64,000 nucleotides of DNA from Hyalella azteca (GCF_000764305.2 NW_025941636.1:186001-250000); one strand, 5' to 3'; positions 1-12,319 are shown, numbered from the stretch's first letter. Notes: generated from the letters alone by a model not told the origin. A program made the numbers and translations.

Positions 1-305
1 GAGAGGTTTTGGCTCGAGTTCTGAAGATAATTCTCGCTACTATTTAATATTTAAATTTGACAATATGAAACACAAACATGAGAGAAAAAAAGAATAAAGT
101 GGAAATATTACGCGATTCAGCATCAGATGAAACTGAATTAATGAGGAATTTAAATTGAGAGCAGCAACTTTGAAACCTTCACTATTGATTTCAGGATATA
201 ATCGTCTAGAACAAATCTTGCCACTTTTTCGCTCCACGCATAGAAATCTCCGTCGTAATCCCGAGATTACATTTTGCAGATTTAAATTGAGCACCAGATG
301 CATGA

Positions 306-394
306 ACGAGTACTCATGTATATACTCGCTCGGCGCGTATATGCATGAGTACTCGTACGTACAATGTTCGTACTTACGTGCGAACATTGTACGT
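306..394. repeat. Two consecutive perfect hairpins
   Basis: Two inverted repeats lie back to back. The 13-nt arms 306-318 and 344-356 are exact reverse complements, and so are the 14-nt arms 357-370 and 381-394 with a 10-nt loop. The second hairpin forms the left edge of the dispersed repeat that starts at about 381. They could be the terminal structure of a non-autonomous element; function is unknown. Long ORFs across this DNA on both strands are probably a by-product of its symmetry. Confidence 0.75.
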
Positions 395-611
395 ACATCG
401 TGGTTAAAAGAAATCGAGTGACCAGGAAAAAATAAAATTTATTTCCTCACACTTTTTAATGACAAGTGAAGATTCCAATAAGCTTTCGAGTAATTTGCGT
501 ACTCGCCATTTGCATTTCATCTTACCAAAATAGAAAGTAGGATGAAACGGCCAAAATAAAACTGCTTTGTAGGCAGGCAGCGCAAGCCTAGCTTGTACAG
601 AATTAATTCAG
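381..611. repeat. Dispersed repeat family A, copy 1
   Basis: About 230 bp are clearly alignable with 3823-4066 in the same orientation. Both share blocks around CATCGTGGTTAAAAGAAATC, GACAAGTGAAGATTCC and GCGCAAGCCTAGCTTGTACA. Divergence is moderate, with several small indels. No coding potential is shared between the copies, so this is a non-autonomous or truncated mobile element of unknown class. Confidence 0.8.
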
Positions 612-629
612 GTGACTTACTTATCAAAC

Positions 630-671
630 CTAATTCAGTATGATAAGTGAGTACTTATCATACTGAATTAG
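630..671. repeat. Perfect 19-bp-arm hairpin
   Basis: Arms 630-648 and 653-671 are exact reverse complements separated by the 4-nt loop GAGT. It lies about 20 bp beyond dispersed repeat copy A1. Possible readings are a recent palindromic insertion, an element terminus or a hairpin RNA; nothing in the sequence decides between them. Confidence 0.8.
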
Positions 672-3365
672 AAGAAAATTTCTTGAATTCCATGTATTGA
701 AGATTTTACCCTAATTTCAAGCTTAGACGTGTGTGCAATATTGCTTCCGTGGGACAGTCAAGCGGCAGACCGATATGGCTTCCAATTAAAGAAACCAATG
801 AACGCTAACAGCGTCGCGTTTCTAGGGCGTCATCGAATATTAGGGCGACTAATCGGCACGTTTGAAGTTCAGTTGGCACTGGTTGAATAATTAATGGTTT
901 TGATCCAAATCTTTACTGAAAATATTTTCAGCTTTGTAGAGGAAAGAAATCAACTTTGATAGGGTATTGTGGAGGAAATATACACACACTTACTTTTGAT
1001 GGTATAATAATCAATTGACCAAAGTTTTCTAGATTTGCGCGATGACAAGGTTAATTTTTTATGAAGCCTATCCGGAAAACAGAGTGCCTCATTATATAAG
1101 TATTGCATAAGAGCCCAGCACTGAACTCGAAATGTACTTTGAATTCTCTGTTGTTTAACTGTATTTATTTTAGCTTTATTTTGGAACAAGCATAGCGTAC
1201 TGGTTTACGATGCAAGCGATTGCAGTCAACTTTATGGAGTTGGAAACTGCCACTTTAATAATTATATATTTTAAGAACGAAGTAATTACGCACCGATTGT
1301 TCAGAACGACAAGGAATCTACGGCACAGGAGGGAATCTAGAAAGAGGAGCTTTTTTCGAAATACGGGGAGCTGTCACTTATCTAGCGAAATAGTAAAGTG
1401 AAAGGAACGGACAAGTTTACAATTAATATGCGTGACAAATAATTATTTGACAGAAAACGTGCAATTTCTGCTTCTTCTTAACCAGAAATATTTTTATCTT
1501 CTTCCAATTCAGTGAGAAATGGAATCCATCTTTTGAGTGCTCACTGAGAATGCAGATTATTTCATCAATGACAAAGATTTGCAAAATAGGATGTAATTCT
1601 TATAATTACTCTGAATTTATTAACCCTTTAGCGTCTAGCTGTACACTTGTTGCCTTTAAAAATGTCAGTTTTGATTTATGTATGAGGCGCATTCGTTCAC
1701 TTGGACAAATATATCGTATTTAATTTCAGGCTGCCCTTTGACCAAGGGACATATACATCGCCTGGCAAATTTTTTCACTGAATAAATTTCAGCAGTGTGG
1801 TATTTTGCATTGTCAAGAAAGGGTTAATAATTGAGCCGATCAGCAAGAAGGAAGTTTTTTACACTGCTAGAATCTCTGGAGGCAGCTTGTTTCGACTGAT
1901 ATCGTCAATCAAAACCATCCAAGGCTTCAGATGCGTCGAGGGTCAGCTTGAGTATCGTTAATTAATTCCGAGCGATTAAATTTTCATCAGATTAATGGAG
2001 GTGGTATTTTACTGATTAAAATAATTAATATGACAATCAGTAAGATTTTAGAAATGGATCTTAGTGTATCATGATTATGAAGGCCATTTTACAATGAATT
2101 TCAGAATAAAATAATTGCATCTGGAATTCAATTTTGGAACAATTTCGATGAAATAACTTTATTTACCCGCACTGGAATTATCATTTGATCTTTGGCTTCA
2201 AAATGTTTCACAAATTGGTTTTCTTTACTCATCGAATTCATGCTATCGCAACCGAAAATTAACTGACTCGAAATGCCTCTCATATTCTCAAAAAATAAAA
2301 AAGATCATCTCTACTGGATAATTTCAAGAGCTCCGCTCTCGAAAATGAGGGACACTGTAATTTTGTCGAAGCAATGATAATATTTTCGAGTGTGTGGTGA
2401 TATTTTCTAAATCGGCAATGTTGTTCTGCAGAGCTTAAGAATCCTATCGACCCACAGTCAAGTTTATTTTTTGCTTTAGAAATGGTTGTGGCTCGCTTAC
2501 CTGATATCGGGCTCAGGGAATTCTACGAATTTGTATTTCTTTGCTGCTCTGCCAGATTATTGGATTTGCGAAAATTTATAACGTTATAAAAAATTCAACG
2601 ATTTTGGTCAGAGGTATAGGGGCAGGCAACTGGATGAAGAATTCCTGTTGGGATAGCTGTATCTTATTTTAAATACTCCTAGTTTAAATATTTTTTTAGA
2701 TACTAAAATACCTATTTTAAATACTCCGAAGCCCATGTAGCTGGTTGATTTTTTATTTGTAATACAACTCACATTAATTTTTTCTGCTTCACCACCGAGT
2801 TTTATTAGTGTAGTCATATTTTCTCATATGTGCTAAAGGTAATGACAAACTCTTATGGTATCTTGCTATTCTCCTTCCCTTAATGCGTTGATTATAATAT
2901 TCCGTGATATTACTGTACATTGAAAAAATCTAAAGTTCTAGGCTCGCAGCAATAAGTTATGTACTTACATACTTTTATTTCAATATTTTATGAGTATAAA
3001 ACATATACCAATGTGTTTTTTATTGGTATATTATATTCTCAATGCTTTGGCGCCACCAGGGCCGACATGAGATATAACCTGTGATGAGGTCGCCATTCGC
3101 ACTTCAGCGCCGCTCGTCTATAGGAAACTTGGCGAGATGGCGCGCACGAAGTTGCCGTGCTCCCGAGACAACACTGATTCAATTCATGACAACTGCAACA
3201 CTTTGTAGACAAAATACTCAATGCTTTGTGTTGGCCTCACATGTTGTCACGATAGTAAACTGCTTTGGTTATTCCAGCGAGAAGTCGTAATAGTATACAA
3301 TAATATCAGCCACAAGCAAAATTTGGTTCTTATTTGGAGATTATAGGCACGAAATTTCAATTTGA
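672..3365. other. AT-rich stretch without a supported gene
   Basis: Only short ORFs (under 80 codons) occur and none is recognisable. A GC-richer patch spans about 3040-3260 without a protein I can identify. A minus-strand 48-nt block at 2501-2548 has splice-like borders and is listed under findings as a weak exon candidate. Confidence 0.5.
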
Positions 3366-3393
3366 AGCAGCAGCAGCAGCAGCAGCAGCAGCC
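3365..3393. repeat. (CAG)n microsatellite
   Basis: About nine AGC/CAG units in a row. They lie at the start of a 60-codon open frame that would encode polyglutamine, but that frame has no other sign of being a gene. Confidence 0.9.
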
Positions 3394-3822
3394 GTACAAC
3401 ACTTTATTGTATAGTCAACCCAGCATGCAGTTTCGCGATGAGATAAATGGGCTGCAGCGACCCCGCAACTTCACAGACTTCCTTCTTGAGAAAGATAAGT
3501 CGTCTGCTGAACTCTGTCCTTTGATTACTGTTGCTAAGTTCTGAACAGCTAGACTTATTGCCTTGAATATTTGAGTGCATGAGAGACACACGTGTGGACC
3601 ACTCAAAGTCCACGGAAATTATGACTATGCTTAATTCAGGCTTCACTGTAAATGGAGCATATAACGATGCTGAATATTTGCCAAGCACGCACGGCACTCA
3701 CCGTTTTGATTTAGAATAGAATAGAAGTGTCGGCACTGCAGAAATAAGCTATTTGAACCATGATTAATAGGCCATGATTTGAACGACACGGGGTAAAAGG
3801 GCGACTGCATTTTAAGCATGTA

Positions 3823-4066
3823 CGAACATTGTACATCCATCGTGGTTAAAAGAAATCGGATGGCCAGGAAAAAGGAAAATTTCTTTCGTGATACTTTTCA
3901 ATGACATGTGAAAATGACAAGTGAAGATTCCTTTAAGCTTTCGAATAATTTGCGAACCCACCATTTTGCCTTTCAACTTACAAAAATAGAAGGTAGGATG
4001 AAAAGGCCAAACAAAATTGCCTTGTAGGCAGCCAGCGCAAGCCTAGCTTGTACAGAATTAATTCGG
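3823..4066. repeat. Dispersed repeat family A, copy 2
   Basis: Same family and orientation as 381-611. This copy carries an extra GACATGTGAAAAT-like insertion, and it lacks the double hairpin that precedes copy 1, although CGAACATTGTAC at its left edge is kept. Confidence 0.8.
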
Positions 4067-4202
4067 TTGATATTTTTTCTCTGAGCGCATCAGATCATGC
4101 AAATTCGAGGCGACATGAAGCTTGGGTCAGCGGTAGTCATGCATTCTTAAAACAGAGGACTCTCTGGTCGCTCTTAGCAAATAAAAAACGTTAAAGGGGA
4201 TC

Positions 4203-4412
4203 AAGTTTCAGGTCTCGTATTTTAACTGTGTACAGATTGCGCTGCAGTCGTTGAACTCTCGATTTGGATAAAGTTTCTGGGCTGAGTTTTCTTCAGTGTA
4301 CAGAATGCGTTTTAGTCGTTTTAATATCGATTTGGATAACGTTTCTGGCCTGAGTTTTATTCAGTGTACAGATTGGAAGTAGTCGTTGGAATTTAGATTT
4401 GCCAAGTAGAAC
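4203..4412. repeat. 68-bp tandem repeat, about 3 copies
   Basis: The landmark GTGTACAG recurs at 4228, 4296 and 4364, an exact 68-bp spacing. It is preceded by CTGAGTTTT and followed by CAGTCGTT-like and GATTTGGATA blocks. The copies are diverged. Confidence 0.8.
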
Positions 4413-6820
4413 AATGAAAAATAATGAACATTTTCGTAGTTCCCATATGGAAAAAACAAACATTAATGCAACAAGAAGCTGGCATCAAAACGAAATGAAG
4501 AGGGGCATGGGAAACAAATCGAATGAACCTGGCGACCCCGAGTTACATATTGTTGTTGTGTAACTTGTTATATCATGTTAAGTTTGTTAATTGTTGGTAT
4601 TTGATCTCTTTGTATAGTAACGACCATCATGAAATAGATTGAATTGTGGAACAATGAATCTCCTAACATGGGCAGTATGGATGTTGAATAACAAATTTGA
4701 ATAAGTTGCAAAGTTCCAAAGCCACCACTCCTTCGTTTTAAAGTAAATATCTCCCGAGAATATTTTGATATTATTTAGTTCGTTGTTTTATATTGTGCGT
4801 CAGCTGGTCATTGGAAATTGCAAGTAATGAATCCCCGGTTGCTTCAACCCGGATTTATGACTTACGATTGCTGCAATCATAAGGAAATATTGTGAATTAT
4901 CAATCGTCGGGGAGATTAATCTAGAGCTTTCCACGCCAGAGAATGTAAAATTGTGAATGGTGGGATCATTTCAAACTTGTTGGAGAAACACACGTTTTAG
5001 ATGTATTTAGAAAAGTATGTTTAGCTGCAGCAATGCTTTCAGCTAGAGTCAAATTTATAGGGCAGTTGTTCTCTCACTCTTTGAAGCTCAAGTGTGCATT
5101 GGAACATACAATGCATTCGCCGGCACCGCACCCTGCGCTCCTGCGTTCTGTTGCTCTCCTTTATACTCCGGCACCGAAACGCGCGCAACGACCTTCTCGT
5201 TACATGTAAAACAATCGCTAGAGTAACACAGTATTTAGCAGGAATATTAGAGTGGCTCGATTCCACTGCTGATTTTGAAAAAACATTTCACAAAATCCAC
5301 TTGAGATATTTCAAATGTTGTGAATTATTAGGAGTTTGCGAGGCTGAATTGTGAAAGAAGAAGCTTGGTGATAGTTGTTGAGAGGAAAAGGCGTTGCAAG
5401 TAACTTCGTGTACCTGAGCCTGCAGAGTTTCATCGGAAAGCAGATTTGTAATTTTTTGTCATGATACACAAACGGCGCGTCGAAATTCCTTCTACCCCAT
5501 TGCCCACTCGCGCTGAGAGCGAGGGCCGCTGATTATTTATTTAGTTAATGAATGTTGAGCAATACGAGATTGCTTGCAGCCTGATACAGAATATTTGCCA
5601 GAGATTCCGTACACTCCTCAATTTTGGAAGAATTAATATTGGATGGTCTTATACTTTTGATGCCTGTAGAGCCGTCTAACGAGACGAGTGTTTTCGAGGT
5701 GCTTGTGATAGTTCCAGCGCAGTTCGAATAGACACTCACTCCATTTGTCAGCAGCTGCCTCTTTTGAATTCGGAAAACACGTGTAATTATCTACTCAATA
5801 GATTTAATTCATTCATTCAAACTGGTAACTTTGAAGCTTTAAATTTTGTAGCTATTGTATCAGAAAAAAAGGTGAAGAAAATCGAGTTGAAAGACGTATT
5901 AGAAAGATATCTAAGTAGCTCAGTTTCACAAAACTTTTCGATCGCAAAATTGTGGCATTTTTCTTGGCAGATCTCTCTGCAATATTAGCTGCAGAAACGC
6001 TGATATGAACCATTGAAAGTAGCAGAGCTGATTCCAAGGAATTCGTCGTTTCGTTTTAAAAAACACTTTATTTTTGTCGAACGGCTGCAATCGGATTCCG
6101 ATGAGAGGCTGTGGAGGATGGAAGGTTTGTGTGGATTCGCCGTTTAAGTGCATGAATCGAAACTCACATGAGTCCAGCCGGCCAGCCGTCAACCGGCCAG
6201 CAGTCTCATTAAATTGTCTCCAGGGGTGTAGACTGAAGGACAAGCAAGGAATTTTGTCATATGAACTAAAATTCCCATACCGAGCAATTTGAAAATCCGG
6301 TTGCTGATGCTGATATGGAACATGCATGATGAGGGAATTAAAGCGATCTTTTGATGTACACTTTTTTTCTACACTTATGGTCAGTGCATGTGACCTCAAG
6401 TCGTGTTGTCGGCGATATTTGCAATCATTTATTAATCATTTGGGGTAAAGTTTTCTTTCTTGGGAAAGACATTTTCGAAAGCATTTGTAAATTAGTAGTT
6501 GTTCGATAAGTCAAAATATTTTTTTCTTTGGATTCTACGAGAAATTGAACGTGTTCCCAAGATATAAACCTTGAACATGTTTTGCGACTGTTGTGTAAGG
6601 TTTTACTTGAAGCGACGTAGGCCGGATAGAGAAAATCTTAAATTTACTATAAAAATTTCTAGAAATTTTGATTAAGTTTGATCTACAAAGGTTCAGCATA
6701 AGAATTCTAATAGTGCACTAAGCAGTTTAAAAACTAATATACACGCCAGTAGAGTGCAGCACTAACTCCATTGCTCTCAGCACTAAGTTATCAGGCTTAA
6801 TGAAAGTGCACGAAATGGTT
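4413..6820. other. Stretch without a supported gene
   Basis: AT-rich, with scattered ORFs up to 157 codons (minus strand 5926-6399). These show no recognisable domain, signal peptide or compositional sign of coding. A GC-richer patch at 5100-5200 holds an 86-codon ORF of no known family. Confidence 0.4.
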
Positions 6821-6826
6821 AATGTA

Positions 6827-7218
6827 AAGGACTTTCCTGATGGCTAGTCCTTTGGGAACGTTTACTGAACTATTCAAAGACGCGCCATCATAGCAGGGTA
6901 AAAAACGAGTATTCCATGATGTACGGTTTCTAGAAAGGAAATGACAAATATACATAAGATATATATACAAGAAAAGGGACACGCTAATTGCATGAAAGAA
7001 TAATATATGAACCAAGATAAGACAATAATTAAACAGGATAATCAATAATACACGAAAACAAATGATAAATCGAACGAACCGAATAGCTTGGTTCCTCTGG
7101 TAGTGCAGGCATCCGTAAATCAAGGGCTAACAATGAGTACTGTCACGCTAGTGAAATCAACTGCGTCGAGCAGGCTAATTCTACTGCTACAAGTTTCAGA
7201 AAAAGGGAAAATGGCGGC
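6827..7218. repeat. Dispersed repeat family B, copy 1
   Basis: About 390 bp align end to end with 48544-48934 in the same orientation. Shared blocks include GGCTAGTCCTTTGGGAACGT, CGCGCCATCAT, GGGTAAAAAACGAGTATTC, CCGAATAGCTTGGTTCCTC and a right edge near AAAATGGCGGCTAC. The central part is AT-rich and poorly conserved. I see no terminal TG...CA or inverted repeat, so the class (solo LTR, 3' end of a retroelement, or MITE) is undecided. Confidence 0.85.
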
Positions 7219-7591
7219 TACTGTTAACATATGTTGGAAATTCATTGATAGTCGCCAACTACCATGAAGCTCATTAAGTTAGACCATAGAGCGGACAGAA
7301 AAAGTAGCTTATTTCAACCAATGGATTTTGTGTTCACCAACGCGTAAAGCTGCCATCCAAGCAGAGAGGAAAGAATCAACTTGCCCTACAAGTCACGTCC
7401 GCTGAAATTGCCAGTCGAGAAGCAAACAGGAGCAAACGCCTCCTGATTTGTCCTGTTAAAACAATGGGAGCTGCTGCTCTGAGCCAACAGACGCCTCTCA
7501 ATTAAGTTCATTCTGCTCAGACTGAAGTGGTTGACAAAGGCGTGCGATGGAGCATTAACTGCAGCAACACTTGGCTGACAGGATCAGACAT

Positions 7592-7690
7592 GACCAGGGT
7601 CTTTATCACTGGGTTTATTATGAGCCAAGACCAGGGTCTTTATCACTGGGTTTATTATGAGTCAAGACCAGGGTCTTTATCACTGTTTTT
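7592..7690. repeat. 37-bp tandem repeat, about 2.6 copies
   Basis: GACCAGGGTCTTTATCACTG starts at 7592, 7629 and 7666, an exact 37-bp period with nearly identical units. Confidence 0.9.
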
Positions 7691-8373
7691 TTTACCAGCA
7701 AATACCACGGTAAAACGAATAAATCCGTCGCGGAACAAGACGCAATCGTAACTTTAAATAAAATGCGTTCCGAAGGTTCAAGGAAAAACACTCACTGACT
7801 TTTTTCAGGACCGAAAACGTGATGATCTTCAAGATTAAAACGCAGAAAAATATCAAAGAATAGAATATTATAAATGCTTCAAAGGGAACTATATTTTTGC
7901 GTATTTGCAGGATTCTTTTATTATACGGGCTAATATGAAATGTTTAAATCAAAGCCGATCGGATAGAAACTTCAATTTTCCGATAGGTTTTCATTAACAA
8001 CGATTTTTATATGCCTCCTTTGATATCTGAAGCAGTTTGGTCGCCAAAAACTGTGCGCTATTTTTCAACGTTCATGTAATTGACCAAATCATCTTACGGC
8101 TTCAAATTGAAACGAAGAGAAAAGCTCCAGCATCCCATAGAAGTCGTTCAGCAGCGATTTCTACACGCCCGTTGCCATGAAAGAGCTCGTTGTCTCGGAA
8201 CTCCGCCTCGGGATTTTACTTCAGTCCAGTTGGCCACGGTCAACAGAAGGTGTTTGCCTTAGGATTTTGAAGAGCTCAAAATTTGGTAGCTTTCTTTTGG
8301 CCGCCATGAGGACTCGTGAGACTTCGTCAACAAGGAGGAGAATTGGCACTAGTATGACATAGAAGTCCTTGGT

Positions 8374-8850
8374 GGCCGCTGTGTTTCTGGTGTGATGGCA
8401 GCTGTGTTTCTGGTGTGATGGCAGCTGTGTTTCTGGTGTGATGGCTGCTGTTTTTCTGGCGCGATGGCAGCTGCACTTTTGGTGCGATGGCAGCTGTGTT
8501 TCTGGTGTGATGGCAGCTGTGTTTCTGGTGTGATGGCAGCTGTTTTTCTTGCGCGATGGCAGCTGTGTTTCTGGTGTGATGGCTGCTGTTTTTCTGGCGC
8601 GATGGCAGCTGCACTTTTGGTGCGATGGCAGCTGTGTTTCTGGTGTGATGGCAGCTGTNGCTGCTTTTCTGTCGCGATGGCAGCTGCACTTCTGTCGCGA
8701 TGACAGCTGTACTTCTGTCGCGATGGCAGCTGTACTTCTAGTGCGATGGCAGCTGTACTTCTGGCGCGATGGCAGCTGCACTTCTGTCGCGATGGCAGCT
8801 GTACTACAGGTGCACTGGCAGCTATACAGTACTACAGGTGCAATTACAGC
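8374..8850. repeat. 23-bp minisatellite with assembly gap
   Basis: About 20 units of 23 bp, centred on GATGGCAGCTG followed by a variable TGTTTCTGGTGT, TACTTCTGTCGC or CACTTTTGGTGC. Units are near-identical at the left and drift toward the right end. A single N at 8659 interrupts the array, so its true length is unresolved. Open frames on both strands (for example minus 8221-8781) exist only because the unit has no stop codon in any phase. Confidence 0.95.
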
Positions 8851-11178
8851 TGGTCAAGTCCGGCTCGGATAGGAACTTTGATCAGCGATCGTCATGGCAG
8901 GGACAATACTTGTACCAGGCTATCTGCTTGGCACTTGCAACTTAATATCGTCGTAGCACTTACTTTTATCGTGGGACTTACTATCATTTCTATTTTTTAA
9001 TATCATCGCAGACTTACTATCTTCGTAGGTTATGCTATCCTCGCGCTGGGGTCAAGAATCCAGAATTAATTTCGAAATAATTTCTCATCACTGCCGAGGA
9101 GAGACCTAACTTAATTGGAACTATTTCTGGCTTTGGAATCTAATCTTGTAATTGAATTTCCAAGTACTGAATTCTTATCGGATCTTGTTAAGATCCGAAC
9201 TGAACACCGGTGTTGATAATTAATGATTAATTTGATGCTCAGAAATGTGATTCCCGAAGAGTTCTACGGGTGCAATTCAATTGAATTGATTGAAATCTTT
9301 TGCGGGTAACGAGTTTGAGTACAACACTTGTTGATAATACCTATTAGTTTGCTAGACAATGCAGGTTTTGTTATTAAGATTATTACATGTATATCATAGA
9401 GCATAAATTTATGTTTATATGAGTATAACTGAAGAAAACTTTCGACATTATTGACAACTCTATCTGAGCAGTACTAATTAACAACTGCTACTCATTTCTA
9501 AGTGAACAATAACTTGAAACGGCTATAATTATGAAAAATTTCCACTCACGAAATCAGTTCGTGGATATTCTAGCTTCTTTGTATGGCGACGAAAATCCGT
9601 TAACGCCTCCGCAACTCGACCATGAACACCGCCACTATAAAATAAGCCATACAAGCCGGCGTCTCAGACATTTTTCTGTTGGCCAGAAGACCTCAGGTGC
9701 TGAAGCGTTCGATGGTCTGGGTCCTCTAGGGACGAGAACTCAATTTTAGCTAAGCTTCGGTACGTCCGAGACGAAGTAACTGTAGCTGGGATAGAAATTC
9801 CGTTGTATTGTCCCCGTTTTAGAAACTTGAAGTTCGCGGCAGAATTATTCTTGTCAAGAATATGTAGCAGACTTCAATAAGATTATGTTTACGTGGGCTT
9901 TATGATTTTACAATTGTTCTTTTATTATAAAAAATTTTTCCACCATTGAATATTAAAAATATTTAGTTGCGGAGAAAAGTTTAAGGCTTTCAATCTGAAT
10001 AAGTGACGTATCAAAAGTTTATTTTACGTCACCTTCTCAATGAACCTGCCGGAAAACAAAACTCGATCTTTGCCCTCAAAGCAAAGGACATGAGTTCTTG
10101 GATGCAGCTATAAAATTCCGTCTTTATGGCCGCAAGATCCGATTACAACAATAGAAATATTTTTCTCGAAGTCAATGGTTGCACTCGCGATCTCACAAGA
10201 ATAAAATAAGGCACAAAAAAGTCAGTAGGTATCTATGCGGCACCGAAAAACATCTTCTATATCCCAGCATGAGAGCCAATGCAGTGATAATATTTTTCAC
10301 AAAAGTTGGCATTATGGCGTAGGTCACGTGGCATCATAATTCGTTGGCACCGACACAGTAATTCCGTGGAGAGGCTAAACCTCATCGCAATGCGAAGCAG
10401 GCAAGCGGTCGCTCTGCTGCATCGCTCAACTAACGTATTATTTTTGAAGTTTGTCTCGTTTTTTGAAGTTTTGAAGTTTGCAGCGAAGTTGATGAAAGAC
10501 ACGAGCAGTATGTACGAATAACATTTGCGACGTGTCTTTGGACGAAATGCATTTAATTCCAGAGGTTTTACTATGGAATTCTCAATGAGAGCCCTCAATT
10601 AAAAAAGTAAACTCATCTGCTGAAAACGATACGAGTATTTTTGTTGGAGTTAAGAAGCAAAAATGATCACATTAGTGGCAGTGAAGTTCGGAATAAAAGT
10701 ATTATCAGCCCATTTTTGGCGATGATAAATTAATGATGATAAGTTCTAAGCGATAGCCTCCTTGACCTAGCATCGGCTGGCATTTAGAATCGAAACCTTT
10801 AGATTCTGAAATTAATTTTTGGGTTTACCATCCCATCGCGAGCGCCTTGTTGACCTATACTCTTGCGCTCGAGGGAAGTCAATTCATGGAGATGTTCACA
10901 TTCTGATGTATTGATAATTCTATTTATTCATAAATTGAATCGCAGGCGCTGTCTCTCAGAGCACTGCGTTAATTGCGAATTCTCACAGTTTACTGGAACT
11001 GTTTGCCCAGACCAATGTATGTAAATAATGCTAGATCCTAACCGGAACTAATGTATGAGTGAGAGGTGGCCATTAGGCTTGAGTTGTAGGTGACAATTAC
11101 GCAGGATTAATGGGCGACCATTACCTATGATTAGTATGTCAATTCTAAATTCTCACCTCACACTTGTCGGTATTTTAT
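8851..11178. other. Stretch without a supported gene
   Basis: AT-rich. Isolated ORFs (9531-9749 plus, 10257-10598 minus) lack any recognisable family or splice context. No repeat seen elsewhere in the window recurs here. Confidence 0.5.
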
Positions 11179-11345
11179 GTTAGTGACTTTGTGTTAGTAA
11201 AAAATTTTATGACTCAATCATTCTACAAAGTACAGTCATATACTTTGTTATAGTGACTTTGTGTTAGTAAAGAAATTGAAAGACTATCATTCAACAAAGT
11301 ACAGTCATATACTTTGTTAGTGACTTTGTGTTAGTAAAGACTTTG
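11179..11345. repeat. ~70-bp tandem repeat, 3 copies
   Basis: The block TAGTGACTTTGTGTTAGTAA occurs three times, about 67-72 bp apart. It is separated by ACAAAGTACAGTCATATACT blocks. Confidence 0.85.
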
Positions 11346-11619
11346 GATAACTATATCATTCAATTAATATTGACAGATAAATAATTTAACCTTGTTCCTG
11401 CAACTTTCAGAGACGTCATCGCACCTCCAGTTAATGTTTCGAAATGACACATACAGAGCGGCGTCAATGAACACAATCATGCATGCTTTGCACGATCATT
11501 CTAGGATTATGGGCATTATAGATTCATTAAAAATAATCGTTAAGGATACGATGGAAAATATTATTTGGGTTGACATGAATTGCTAAAAGATGTGCATTAG
11601 TAAGGTGCCTGAGTGTGTC

Positions 11620-11864
11620 ACCAGGGCCACGCGTTATCAGTGCATCACTTGGGCCACGCGTCGTTGCCGCCCACCGTGGGCCACGCGTCGTTGCCGCCCC
11701 CCGTGGGCCACGCGTCGTTGCCGCCCCCCGTGGGCCACGCGTCGTTGCCGCCCCCCCACCGTGGGCCACCCTGGGCCACGCGTCGTTGCCGCCCCCCGTG
11801 GGCCACGCGTCGTTGCCGCCCCCCCTGGGCCACGCGTCGTTGCCGCCCCCCGTGGGCCACGCGC
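11620..11864. repeat. GC-rich 27-bp minisatellite
   Basis: GGGCCACGCGTCGTTGCCGC recurs at 11651, 11678, 11705, 11732, 11773, 11800, 11827 and nearly at 11854, a 27-bp period with one rearranged unit at 11763. Each unit carries a C-run, giving regularly spaced G-runs on the minus strand, and it is rich in CpG. The multi-frame ORFs here are a product of the repeat. Confidence 0.95.
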
Positions 11865-11909
11865 TTCACTCTTTGCTCACACGGACGAGAAGGAACGCTT
11901 TCGCTCACG

Positions 11910-12125
11910 CCGCTGCTGCTGATGCTGCTTCACAGCCCGTCCTGGCTTTTGTCTCTACGTATTATACTGCTGCTGCTGCTGGCTTTACTCCTGCTACTGC
12001 TGCAGGTGTTACTACTGCTGCTGGAGTTACTGCTGCTGCTGTGGATGCTGCTGACCTTACTACTGCTGTTGTGGATGCTGCTGACGTTGCTGCTGCCACT
12101 GCAGCTGCTGCAACAGTTGAGGAGC
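11910..12125. repeat. CTG/CTA-rich trinucleotide-like tract
   Basis: An imperfect run of CTGCTG, TACTGCTG and GTGGATGCTGCTGAC blocks follows the 27-bp array directly. All three plus frames and one minus frame stay open across it, encoding Ala, Leu or Cys runs. That points to low complexity rather than a gene. Confidence 0.8.
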
Positions 12126-12179
12126 AGCCGCTGGCGCGCTGCTGAGGGCGCGACTGCAGGTGTCCCTTTAACGTCATCA

Positions 12180-12300
12180 CGACGAGAGAGAGGAAGGGGA
12201 GGGCTCCGAGATTAGGGGGGAGGGGAAGAGTTGGGGGGCAGGAGAGGAGGGAGAGAGAAGATTTGTGCGAGGATAACGGGGCATTTGGGGGAGGAGAGGT
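12180..12300. repeat. Polypurine tract with G-runs
   Basis: About 120 bp are almost all purine on the plus strand (GAGAGAGAGGAAGGGGAGGG and similar), with several runs of four to six G. A strand-asymmetric tract like this can form triplex or G-quadruplex structures. It completes a GC-rich island of about 680 bp in AT-rich surroundings. Confidence 0.75.
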
Positions 12301-12319
12301 CAGATCAAAGGTGAAAACG

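Noticed and set aside
5926..6399. 157-codon minus-strand ORF
   Set aside because: No recognisable domain, repeat, signal peptide or splice context; a length possible by chance over 128 kb of two-strand sequence.
6797..7123. 108-codon minus-strand ORF
   Set aside because: Lies inside dispersed repeat B and is not open in the second copy at 48.5-48.9 kb.
8221..8872. Long ORFs on both strands over the 23-bp array
   Set aside because: Open in several phases because the unit lacks stop codons, and interrupted by an N; no flanking coding signal.
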